Below are positions 1-6,218 of a stretch of DNA of 10,842 nt, in pieces. Origin of the DNA: DATLYT01 sp035574455 (GTDB lineage: Bacteria; Bacteroidota; Ignavibacteria; UBA10030). The DNA is taken from positions 1 to 10,842 of the forward strand of contig DATLYT010000079.1 of assembly GCA_035574455.1 (NCBI GenBank), written 5' to 3'. Under the pieces are notes generated by a model. The model made no database searches. It was not told the DNA's origin and worked only from the letters and a program-made list of their open reading frames with translations. How positions within the stretch are numbered: position 1 is the first letter of the stretch; every line of letters begins with the position of its first letter. The translations under genes were made by a program, and so were the position numbers.

Positions 1-1
1 C

Positions 2-430
2 CAGCTCATGCAGGGTCCGAGGAATGTGCAGAGCCGTGAGCAGGAAATTTCGATGATCTCGCGCTCGCTCAAAGCCCTGGCGAAGGAACTCAACGTGCCA
101 GTCATCGCTCTTTCGCAGTTGAATCGTGCCGTGGAGACCCGTGGCGACAAACGTCCGGTGTTGGCCGACCTGCGCGAATCCGGCGCCATCGAGCAGGACG
201 CCGACGTGGTCTTGTTCGTCCACCGCCCGGAAATGTACGGTATCGAGAAAGACGAAAACGGCAATCCTACCGAGGGCATCGCCGAAATTATCGTCGGCAA
301 ACAGCGCAACGGGCCAACAGGCACGGTAAAGCTCTCCTTCGTCAAACGCTATGCGCAGTTCGAGAACCTCGCGCGCTTCCGCGAAATGCCGGCCCTTACC
401 GGTCCGCCGACGGAAGACACGCCGTTTTAA
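2..430 (+). CDS. dnaB: Replicative DNA helicase DnaB, C-terminal end (5' truncated)
   Basis: This is the end of the hexameric replicative helicase that unwinds DNA ahead of the fork using ATP. The frame is open from the window edge, so the upstream N-terminal domain and Walker A region are missing. What remains is the end of the RecA-like ATPase core: the tail of the Walker B region (QLMQG at the very start), the ALSQLNRAVE segment, the RP-x4-DLRESG-x-IEQDAD motif and the VGKQRNGPTG-x-V segment that lies near the arginine finger and DNA-binding loops. The family normally ends just after this, so the C-terminus appears natural. No intein is seen in this part. The next gene starts about 28 nt downstream and no terminator is visible between them. 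The identification is secure because all the conserved C-terminal helicase motifs are present. Confidence 0.96.
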   Translation, partial: QLMQGPRNVQSREQEISMISRSLKALAKELNVPVIALSQLNRAVETRGDKRPVLADLRESGAIEQDADVVLFVHRPEMYGIEKDENGNPTEGIAEIIVGKQRNGPTGTVKLSFVKRYAQFENLARFREMPALTGPPTEDTPF

Positions 431-458
431 CTTCTCTTCCTTGAACAAAGTCTCCATC

Positions 459-1217
459 GTGAGATCAATCAACGCTACTTGTCCTTTCATCGTCGTGTTG
501 ATTGCTCTGACGTTACATTCCACTGTGTTTGCTCAGGAAGGAACATTCTCGGTCAATCTCTCCGCGGGGCTTGCGCGACTTCAGCTCGACCAAGTCGACG
601 AGGACAACCAGCGCGACGTTGAGGGGTGGAACCGTCAGGGCGTTTTCATAGGTCCGTTCCCCTCGATCAAAAATGCCTTCATGCTTTCACTCAAAGGCGT
701 GTACCGCTACGACCGCGATGTCGCGTTCTCCCTTTCCGTCTCCGATGGTTCACGGGAAGTCAGCACGTCATACACGACGCCCGAGCAAACACTCACACTC
801 GTCCGCTCCGTCGGCTTCACCGATGTCACGGTTGGTGTGTTGTACCATTTCCCGCTATATTACGACCGCGTGGAAAGCTACATCGGCGGCGAAGTAGGTT
901 TCATGAAAGCGCGCGCAGGAGCGGAAGCGTACGGGTCGAAGACGGTGAAGATCGTCGATTCTACGCAGACGTTCGTTACCGCCGACACGAAGGGGAAGTA
1001 CCGCGCCAGCACGACCATGGCAAGCGTAACGCTTGGAGCTACTGTGCAGCTATTCGAGCCGCTCTTCCTTCGCGCGGAAGCACAGTATAAAGTTGGAAAG
1101 GTTGGGAAAATGGATGGGCACGTTACGCGCATGGGAACTGAGCGGGAAGAAACGACGAGCATTGAGTTTAACTACTCCGGTTTTCTGGTGACGCTCGGAG
1201 TTGGGGTAAGGTTCTAA
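459..1217 (+). CDS. Outer-membrane beta-barrel protein
   Basis: This is a predicted outer-membrane protein of about 252 residues. From the GTG at 459 it has a basic n-region, a hydrophobic stretch (CPFIVVLIALTLHSTVF) and an AQ cleavage site, which makes a normal signal peptide. The mature part is rich in alternating polar/hydrophobic strands with many Tyr, Gly and Thr residues, and ends in VTLGVGVRF. A terminal aromatic residue is the usual signal for barrel insertion by the BAM machinery. It resembles the general porin/OmpA-type 'outer membrane protein beta-barrel domain' class, but no specific substrate can be named. The start is uncertain: TTG at 441 is in frame, and an ATG at 351 would overlap dnaB by 80 nt and add a basic, arginine-rich stretch before the signal peptide. 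None has a clear Shine-Dalgarno sequence. It abuts the next gene with no gap. Confidence 0.78.
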   Translation: MRSINATCPFIVVLIALTLHSTVFAQEGTFSVNLSAGLARLQLDQVDEDNQRDVEGWNRQGVFIGPFPSIKNAFMLSLKGVYRYDRDVAFSLSVSDGSREVSTSYTTPEQTLTLVRSVGFTDVTVGVLYHFPLYYDRVESYIGGEVGFMKARAGAEAYGSKTVKIVDSTQTFVTADTKGKYRASTTMASVTLGATVQLFEPLFLRAEAQYKVGKVGKMDGHVTRMGTEREETTSIEFNYSGFLVTLGVGVRF

Positions 1218-2093
1218 ATGAAACGACGCGAATTTCTTCAGTTATTGCCGCTGTGTTCAAGTATTCCCGGCTTTCTCACGCTGGGCAGAGATCTCCGGTT
1301 CTCACAGGATGACCCAGATGCACTCCTCTGTACGAAGAAATTCGAGCTTGCCGTCGCGCGCGGTCTTCAGAAAGAACTGATCGGCGAGGTCATTGTCGAA
1401 ATCGGCAAATCGTTTCTTGGTACCGACTACGTTGCACACGCGCTGGAAGTATCCGGCGAGGAACGATTGGTCGTGAACCTGCGTGGCCTGGATTGCGTCT
1501 CGTTCTGCGAAAATGCCGTCGTGCTCGCCCGCTGCATCAAGAAGAACGCCATGACGTTTGACGACTACAAACGAGAGTTGCAGTATCTGCGTTATCGTGG
1601 CGGCGTGATCGACCGGTATCCCAGCCGACTGCACTATTTTACGGACTACATTTACGACGGAGAGAAAAAAGGAATCTGGCGCAACGTGACGAAAGCATTG
1701 GGAGGAGAACGGTATCGCAAAAGGATTAACTTTATGTCGACGCATCCGGAGGCGTACCGACAGTTACGGGAGAACCCGGAATTTGTCGAGACGATCCGAA
1801 AGCAAGAAGCGGAGATCAGTCAAAGAGAACACTGGTACATCCCGAAGGCCGACCTCCGGACTGTCGAGGCGAAGGTCAAGAATGGTGATATCCTGGCAAT
1901 CACGACGAGCATCGAGGGGCTGGATGTATCGCATACCGGTGTGGCGCTCTGGCAGCGTGGGCGGCTTCACATGATGCACGCGCCGGACGTCGGGCACAAC
2001 GTCACGATCACGGAACTGCCTCTAGTGGAGTATCTTGCCAAGAACCGGAGGCAGACGGGGATCATCGTCGCGCGTCCTATCGAGCCAACCTGA
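1218..2093 (+). CDS. DUF1460 (N-acetylmuramoyl-L-alanine amidase-like) exported protein
   Basis: This 291-residue protein resembles the DUF1460 family, which has an NlpC/P60-like cysteine peptidase fold and is thought to act on peptidoglycan fragments; several members are annotated as N-acetylmuramoyl-L-alanine amidase-like. The likely nucleophile is Cys93 in GLDCVSFCEN, and the likely general base is His239 in VSHTGVALW, followed by a HMMHA segment near residue 253. The N-terminus KRREFLQ fits a twin-arginine (RR-x-F-L) motif followed by a short hydrophobic region, so export by Tat is possible. The ATG directly follows the stop of the barrel-protein gene, and a GTAAGG sequence sits about 8 nt upstream, so the two are probably translationally coupled. 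A cell-wall role is inferred from the family; no substrate can be read from the sequence. Family assignment is fairly sure, catalytic residues less so. Confidence 0.8.
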   Translation: MKRREFLQLLPLCSSIPGFLTLGRDLRFSQDDPDALLCTKKFELAVARGLQKELIGEVIVEIGKSFLGTDYVAHALEVSGEERLVVNLRGLDCVSFCENAVVLARCIKKNAMTFDDYKRELQYLRYRGGVIDRYPSRLHYFTDYIYDGEKKGIWRNVTKALGGERYRKRINFMSTHPEAYRQLRENPEFVETIRKQEAEISQREHWYIPKADLRTVEAKVKNGDILAITTSIEGLDVSHTGVALWQRGRLHMMHAPDVGHNVTITELPLVEYLAKNRRQTGIIVARPIEPT

Positions 2094-2120
2094 GCGTCTG
2101 CCTTCGCGATCGCTACCGTT

Positions 2121-2861
2121 ATGGCACGGGAGATCATCATCGGTTGTTGCGGGTGGAGCTACTTCCGGCCGAAGGAATTCAGCGACAAGCTCGTTCGGCC
2201 GTACGGCTCAACCCTCCAAGCATACGCGCAACTGTTCCGGGCGGTTGAGGTGAACTCTACCTTCTACCGAATTCCCCAACTTGCCACCGCCGAGCGATGG
2301 CACAGTGAAGCAACGCAGGTCAATCGCCGCTTTCTCTTTACCGTGAAAGCCTATCAAGCCATCACGCACGTCTATCGTTTCGGAAAACGGTCGATTCGGT
2401 TTTTCGAATCGATCCGCCGGGTTGCCAACAGTCTCTTCGCGCCGATTGTTCTGTTTCAAAGTCCGGCGAGCTTCAAGCCCGGCGCGGCGAATATCAAGAA
2501 GATGAATGGATTCTTGAGTCAGGTTGAGCGCGGCAAGCTTCTCTTAGCGTGGGAGCCACGGGGTCGCTGGTTCGACCAGCCTGATTTGATTGAGGAAGTG
2601 AGTCAGGCTCACAAGCTCATTGTGTGTGTCGACCCGTTCCGAAACGATCCCCTATTCCCCTCCGACAGGCGAAATGCGTATTTTCGCCTTCACGGATTTG
2701 GCAAGCCGAGTATGTACCGATACGATTTTTCGAGAAAGGAATTAGAAGAGCTTGGTGCGGTCATCAAATCCTTGCCTCCTTCAGTGAAAAGAGCGTATAT
2801 TTTCTTCAACAATGTAGCCTGTTATCACAATGCGCTGGAGTTTGCACGCATGGTTGGCTGA
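2121..2861 (+). CDS. DUF72 family protein (YecE-like)
   Basis: This 246-residue cytoplasmic protein belongs to the DUF72 family, a TIM-barrel fold found widely in bacteria and archaea whose biochemical activity is unknown. The family signatures appear in order: GCCGWSY at residues 8-14, the AVEVNSTFYRIP segment at 41-52, FLFTVKAYQAITH at 71-83, LAWEPRGRWF in the middle, YFRLHG, and AYIFFNN near the end. Length is in the normal range. The ATG at 2121 is the only usable start after the in-frame stop that ends DUF1460, and no clear Shine-Dalgarno sequence precedes it. A macro-domain gene follows after 26 nt. The family call is secure; the function is not known. Confidence 0.9.
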   Translation: MAREIIIGCCGWSYFRPKEFSDKLVRPYGSTLQAYAQLFRAVEVNSTFYRIPQLATAERWHSEATQVNRRFLFTVKAYQAITHVYRFGKRSIRFFESIRRVANSLFAPIVLFQSPASFKPGAANIKKMNGFLSQVERGKLLLAWEPRGRWFDQPDLIEEVSQAHKLIVCVDPFRNDPLFPSDRRNAYFRLHGFGKPSMYRYDFSRKELEELGAVIKSLPPSVKRAYIFFNNVACYHNALEFARMVG

Positions 2862-2887
2862 AGCACCGTTGTTGTTTTGGAGAAGTC

Positions 2888-3397
2888 ATGGAACGGTTAT
2901 CCATTGTCCAGGGTGACATCACCAAGCAGGCGGTTGATGCAATTGTCAATGCCGCGAACACGACGCTACTCGGCGGAGGTGGTGTCGATGGTGCCATTCA
3001 TCGTGCCGCGGGCCCGAAGCTGCTCGAAGAGTGCCGAACGCTTGGCGGTTGCGCTACGGGCGATGCCAAGATCACGAAGGGATATAACCTCCCCGCGAAG
3101 TTTGTGATTCACACTGTCGGACCGGTGTGGCGTGGTGGAAAGAATCGGGAAGATGAGCTTCTCGCAAGCTGTTACCGCCGTTGCTTCGAGATCGCGACGG
3201 AACACGGCATCAAGACGATTGCCTTTCCCTCCATCAGCACGGGTGCATATGGATTTCCGGTAGAACGGGCGTCGAAGATTGCTCTGAGAGAGATTCGCTC
3301 AGCACTCGACCGTTTTCCTGAACTTCAACAGGTGATCATCGTTTGTTTTGATTCACACACGTATCGAGTTTATCAAGAAGCGGCGAAGGAGGAATGA
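2888..3397 (+). CDS. Macro-domain protein (O-acetyl-ADP-ribose deacetylase / ADP-ribosyl hydrolase type)
   Basis: This 169-residue stand-alone macro domain is of the MacroD/YmdB class, which binds ADP-ribose and removes it from acetyl groups or from acidic side chains of proteins. Visible motifs are VQGDIT (residues 7-12), where the Asp contacts adenine, NAANTTLLGGGGVDGAIHRA (21-40), which contains the catalytic-loop Asp34, and PSISTGAYGFP (114-124), which binds the phosphates. All residues expected of an active hydrolase of this class are present. A longer open frame begins at 2624 inside DUF72, but the ATG at 2888 begins exactly at the domain and has GGAG about 5 nt upstream. The stop codon is followed at once by the EF-P start, and its last codons carry the EF-P ribosome-binding site. 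It probably shares a transcript with DUF72 and EF-P. Confidence 0.93.
   Translation: MERLSIVQGDITKQAVDAIVNAANTTLLGGGGVDGAIHRAAGPKLLEECRTLGGCATGDAKITKGYNLPAKFVIHTVGPVWRGGKNREDELLASCYRRCFEIATEHGIKTIAFPSISTGAYGFPVERASKIALREIRSALDRFPELQQVIIVCFDSHTYRVYQEAAKEE
3386..3392 (+). promoter_or_regulatory. Strong Shine-Dalgarno site for EF-P
   Basis: AAGGAGG lies within the last codons of the macro-domain gene. It is 8 nt before the ATG at 3401 and only 5 nt before a GTG at 3398, so it favours the ATG as the EF-P start. Its position inside the upstream gene suggests that the two are on one mRNA and translationally coupled. Confidence 0.8.
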
Positions 3398-3400
3398 GTG

Positions 3401-3973
3401 ATGGTTCTTGTCTCTGAAATCAAACCGCACGTTGTGATCGAGGTGGAAGGGAAATTGTATCGCGTTCTCGAAGTGATTCGCCACGCCGGCAGCGGACAGT
3501 TTCAGGGCTTTATCGAGCTGAAGTTGCAGGATTTGCAGACAAAGCATGTGGTGGACAAGCGATTCAAGTCGACCGACAAGCTGAACGAGGTAGAGCTCTC
3601 CAAGCGGCAGATGCAGTACCTCTACAACGATGGAGAGATGTTCTACTTTATGGACCCGGAAACATTCGAACAGGTTGGAGTTCCGAAGTCTGCGATTGGT
3701 ACCATCGAGAAGTTTCTGAAGGAAAATACGCTACTGACAGTTGAGTTGATGGGCGAAGAAGCGATCTCGGTACAGTTCCCCAAAATCGTTGAGCTGAGAG
3801 TCGCGATGACCGGACCGGGCATTCGGGAAGGTCAGGATAATACCATGAAGCCGGCGACGCTGGAAAACGGGGTTGAAATTCTCGTGCCGCAATTCGTTGA
3901 GACGGGAGATCTGGTGAGGGTCGATACCGAAAAAATCAAATATGTCGAACGCGTCACGGTGAAGCGTGTTTAA
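3401..3973 (+). CDS. efp: Elongation factor P with a non-lysine tip
   Basis: EF-P binds between the P and E sites of stalled ribosomes and speeds peptide-bond formation at consecutive prolines. This 190-residue protein has the full three-domain length: an N-terminal KOW-like domain (about 1-64), a first OB domain starting at QYLYNDGEMFYFMDPETFEQ, and a C-terminal OB domain with the MKPATLENG and VRVDTEKIKYVERV segments that mark the family. Unusually, the loop that normally reads PGKG, with a modified lysine (Lys34 in E. coli), reads SGQF here. A gapless alignment puts Gln33 (codon 3497-3499) at the lysine position, and no Lys or Arg is within four residues of it. The factor is therefore expected either to work unmodified or to belong to a variant lineage. 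GTG at 3398 is an alternative start. The 3' end overlaps the next gene by 8 nt. Confidence 0.93.
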   Translation: MVLVSEIKPHVVIEVEGKLYRVLEVIRHAGSGQFQGFIELKLQDLQTKHVVDKRFKSTDKLNEVELSKRQMQYLYNDGEMFYFMDPETFEQVGVPKSAIGTIEKFLKENTLLTVELMGEEAISVQFPKIVELRVAMTGPGIREGQDNTMKPATLENGVEILVPQFVETGDLVRVDTEKIKYVERVTVKRV

Positions 3974-4955
3974 GAACATCGCGGTGACGCTCATCCTGCT
4001 GCTCGATATCACCACTGGCGCTCTTCACGCACAGCAGCCGGTGGTGGATGCGCGCGATTCGGTCGAGATTCGCATGGATGGAAAGCGGTTGGTGATCGAG
4101 TACGGTAAGCCGTCGATGCGCGGGCGCAAGATCATGGGTAGTGTTGTGCCGTACAATCGCGTCTGGCGGACTGGCTCCGGCAAAGCTACCACGCTCACCT
4201 CCACGGCGGATTTCCAGCTGGGCGACGTCGAAATTCCCCGCGGCTCGTATTCACTCTATACCTACCCCACGCCAACACAGTGGAAGCTCATCATCAACAA
4301 GCAGACCGGACAGTGGGGGACGACGTACAATCCCGACCTCGATTTTGCACGCATCACCGTATCTGCACGACAGTTGAAGACGCCGGTGGAGCATCTCACC
4401 TTTAAACTCGAACGCACGAATAATCTCTCCGCCGTGTTGCGCATCGAGTGGGAATACACCTCGCTCTCCGTTCCGCTCAAGTTCTTGCAAGACGCCTTTG
4501 TCGCCAGCCCGCGGGATTCATCTGTGCTGGTACTCCGTGGGAAGCGCGTTGTGGTCAACTATGGCCGCCCGTCGCGCCGCGGACGCACGATTATGGGTGC
4601 CGTTGTGCCGTACGGGGAAGTCTGGCGCACCGGAGCCAATGAAGCGACAACCTTCACTACCGAAGCTGACCTCGTCGTTGGCGGAGTAGAGGTCCCCAAA
4701 GGTGCATATTCACTCTACACGCTGCCTTCACCCAGCGTGTGGAAATTAATTATCAACAAAGAGACCGGGCAGTGGGGGACGGAGTACGACCGGGCACTCG
4801 ACCTTGCTCGGGTGAATATGAAAAAAGAGACGACACCGAAGATGGTGGAACGGTTGACTCTTCAGCTTGAGAAGACGAGTGAACGAGAAGGAATATTAAC
4901 ACTGATGTGGGAACGAACGAAGCTTTCAGTGCGGTTTTCTTTGAAAGAGAACTAA
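3966..4955 (+). CDS. Exported protein with two tandem DUF2911 domains
   Basis: This 329-residue protein starts with a signal peptide (hydrophobic core AVTLILLLDITTGAL, then HAQ) and then carries two copies of the DUF2911 domain, at about residues 32-173 and 185-325. Each copy has the family features: YG(K/R)PS-x-RGR-x-IMG, VVPY-x2-VWRTG, a SLYT strand, and WKLIIN followed by TGQWGT. DUF2911 is a family of unknown function found mainly in Bacteroidota, where proteins with one copy plus a C-terminal extension are typical. The GTG start at 3966 overlaps the end of EF-P by 8 nt, with a weak GGTGA sequence upstream; it gives a complete signal peptide, and the next in-frame ATG (4075) lies inside the first domain. 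The protein is probably periplasmic or surface exposed. It has no recognisable catalytic motif, and no activity is proposed. Confidence 0.87.
   Translation: MFKNIAVTLILLLDITTGALHAQQPVVDARDSVEIRMDGKRLVIEYGKPSMRGRKIMGSVVPYNRVWRTGSGKATTLTSTADFQLGDVEIPRGSYSLYTYPTPTQWKLIINKQTGQWGTTYNPDLDFARITVSARQLKTPVEHLTFKLERTNNLSAVLRIEWEYTSLSVPLKFLQDAFVASPRDSSVLVLRGKRVVVNYGRPSRRGRTIMGAVVPYGEVWRTGANEATTFTTEADLVVGGVEVPKGAYSLYTLPSPSVWKLIINKETGQWGTEYDRALDLARVNMKKETTPKMVERLTLQLEKTSEREGILTLMWERTKLSVRFSLKEN
4059..4940 (+). repeat. Internal tandem duplication within the DUF2911 gene
   Basis: The gene contains two copies of one domain-coding unit, about 4059-4484 and 4518-4940. In the best-conserved block, residues 53-129 against 206-282, 50 of 77 residues match without gaps by direct count. 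Both copies share WKLIINK, TGQWGT and VWRTG exactly. The duplication is old enough for synonymous and amino-acid divergence and is in frame, so it is a domain duplication and not a recent DNA repeat. Confidence 0.88.
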
Positions 4956-4983
4956 AGAGTACATTGGAGGAGAAAATAACGCT

Positions 4984-5217
4984 ATGCCAACAAAAATCGT
5001 CATACGGAACAACGGCTCGATTCGCGTAGAGGGAGATTTTGAGCTGTTCGATCAGGACGGAAACAAGTTTGACTTGGCCGGTCGGACGGCGATCTCGCTC
5101 TGCCGCTGCGGACAGAGTAACGACAAGCCCTTTTGCGACAGTACGCACAAGAAAATCGGATTTCAGTCCGTTGTCACGGCGCGTGCCCTTCAGCCGCCCA
5201 CACCAAAACCGCAGTAA
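4984..5217 (+). CDS. Small CDGSH-type iron-sulfur protein
   Basis: This 77-residue protein has one CDGSH (mitoNEET-type) motif that binds a [2Fe-2S] cluster through three Cys and one His. The ligands are Cys40, Cys42, Cys51 and His55 in the pattern C-x-C-x2-S-x3-P-x-C-D-S-T-H, with the usual CDG replaced by CDS, a known prokaryotic variation. The N-terminal strand region (VEGDFELFDQDGNKFDL) and the phrase TAISLCRCG are typical of bacterial single-motif members. These proteins are soluble and thought to transfer clusters or electrons; the actual partner is unknown. A GGAGG sequence lies near 4966-4970, about 13 nt before the ATG, a slightly long spacing. It follows the DUF2911 gene by 28 nt and may be the last gene of that run. 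Its stop is 3 nt from the end of the convergent methyltransferase gene. Confidence 0.93.
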   Translation: MPTKIVIRNNGSIRVEGDFELFDQDGNKFDLAGRTAISLCRCGQSNDKPFCDSTHKKIGFQSVVTARALQPPTPKPQ

Positions 5218-5220
5218 CCT

Positions 5221-6039
5221 CTAGATCATTTCACGTTGTCGTGCGATTTCGTAAAAAAACACCGCGCTCGCGCTGGCAACGTTGAGGGAATCGACGCCAT
5301 GGTGCATGGGAATCGCTACCTGCGCATCGCACGCGGCAAGCACTCCCGGAGAAATCCCCGCACCCTCGCTTCCGAACACAATGCAGCAATCGGCGGTCAA
5401 GTCTGTGCGGAAGAGCGTTGCTTGGTCGCTATGGGGATGTGCCGCGAACGAGCGAATGCTGTGTGCAGTCTTCATGGAACGCAGCGTCTCGGCGAGATTC
5501 TCGACATGCACCACGGGAAGCCGGAACACCGTGCCCATCGAGTTCCGCACCGCGCGCCGCAGATACGGGCTGCTAGATGTTTCGCCGACGATCAGCGCCT
5601 GCACGCCGAAGCCCGCACAGTTCCGTACCAACACACCGAGATTTTCAGAGTTCGTCAATCCATCGACCGCGGCGAGCAGATACGGTCGCTGTGCGGATGC
5701 CAGGACCTCTGCCAACGCCCTCGGCTTCGGAATCGTTGCCACGGCCATGATTCCTTGATGCAGTGTAAAGCCGACGATCTTTTCTACCAATTCTTTCTTT
5801 GCCACAAACAGTTCGACCTGCTCGCGCCGCTTCTCGATCTGTGTTTTGTAAATGTCAAGCCATTCCGGCGTGAGCAGGATCGACAGAATCTTTAGATCAC
5901 TGTCGAGCAGTCGTTGAACGACCTTCTCACCCTCGGCGACGAAGATCCCTTGCCGCTGATGGTCAAGCGGCCGACGCAGCGTTCGGTATGGCTCGAGCGC
6001 GGGTAGATCAAGAGATGTGACCTGATGAAAAACGATCAT
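5221..6039 (-). CDS. TrmH/SpoU family RNA 2'-O-methyltransferase
   Basis: This 272-residue SAM-dependent enzyme methylates a ribose 2'-OH in tRNA or rRNA. The N-terminal substrate-binding domain (about residues 20-105, including GIFVAEGEKVVQRLL) is followed by the knotted SPOUT catalytic domain. Motif 1 is NLGVLVRNCAGFG (133-145), with the catalytic Arg139. Motif 2 is IVFGSEGAGIS (220-230), and motif 3 is IPMHHGVDSLNVASASAVFFYE (243-264, with a SLNV-x2-A core), which forms the SAM-binding trefoil knot. The target nucleotide cannot be told from sequence. RlmB, TrmH and the general rRNA-methylase subgroup are all possible; the two-domain layout fits the rRNA-methylase (RlmB-like) side better. 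The ATG at 6039 has only an AGGA one base upstream, so the ribosome-binding site is poor. The gene is convergent with the CDGSH gene and divergent from the NADH dehydrogenase. Confidence 0.92.
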   Translation of the reverse strand: MIVFHQVTSLDLPALEPYRTLRRPLDHQRQGIFVAEGEKVVQRLLDSDLKILSILLTPEWLDIYKTQIEKRREQVELFVAKKELVEKIVGFTLHQGIMAVATIPKPRALAEVLASAQRPYLLAAVDGLTNSENLGVLVRNCAGFGVQALIVGETSSSPYLRRAVRNSMGTVFRLPVVHVENLAETLRSMKTAHSIRSFAAHPHSDQATLFRTDLTADCCIVFGSEGAGISPGVLAACDAQVAIPMHHGVDSLNVASASAVFFYEIARQREMI

Positions 6040-6099
6040 GTCCTATGGTACAAGAAGGGCGCCAAGAATGCAATCCCGTTTTTGAGTATGATTCACTTT

Positions 6100-6127
6100 G
6101 GATGTCATGGAGTTGCCCATGACATCC
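6100..6127. repeat. Perfect 11-bp inverted repeat before the NADH dehydrogenase gene
   Basis: GGATGTCATGG (6100-6110) and CCATGACATCC (6117-6127) are exact reverse complements separated by the 6-nt spacer AGTTGC. As DNA it could be an operator for a dimeric regulator; as RNA it would form an 11-bp hairpin. It lies in the divergent region between the methyltransferase and the NADH dehydrogenase. A TATGAT hexamer at 6087-6092 could be a -10 element, which would put the repeat at about +1 to +28, but no good -35 box accompanies it. There is no T-tract, so it is not a typical intrinsic terminator. It does not match the FNR, Rex or CRP consensus as I know them. Confidence 0.7.
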
Positions 6128-6218
6128 TATGAAAAAGTACCACCGTCTCTTCTTGGTCGGGAGGGGATTATTTTCTACATTGAATTACTTTTGGCTCATC
6201 ACAACGGGAATTCGTTCC

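Noticed and set aside
626..1090. A 154-codon frame inside the outer-membrane protein gene
   Set aside because: It overlaps the barrel-protein frame, which has a signal peptide and a proper C-terminal aromatic residue, while this translation is rich in Arg and His with no motif.
2624..2887. An N-terminal extension of the macro-domain protein inside the DUF72 gene
   Set aside because: The extension overlaps DUF72 in another frame and looks unstructured, while ATG 2888 begins at the domain with a ribosome-binding site.
5236..5895. A 219-codon open frame on the plus strand opposite the RNA methyltransferase
   Set aside because: The minus strand contains all SpoU motifs in order. The plus-strand translation is rich in Arg, His and Cys with no recognisable domain.
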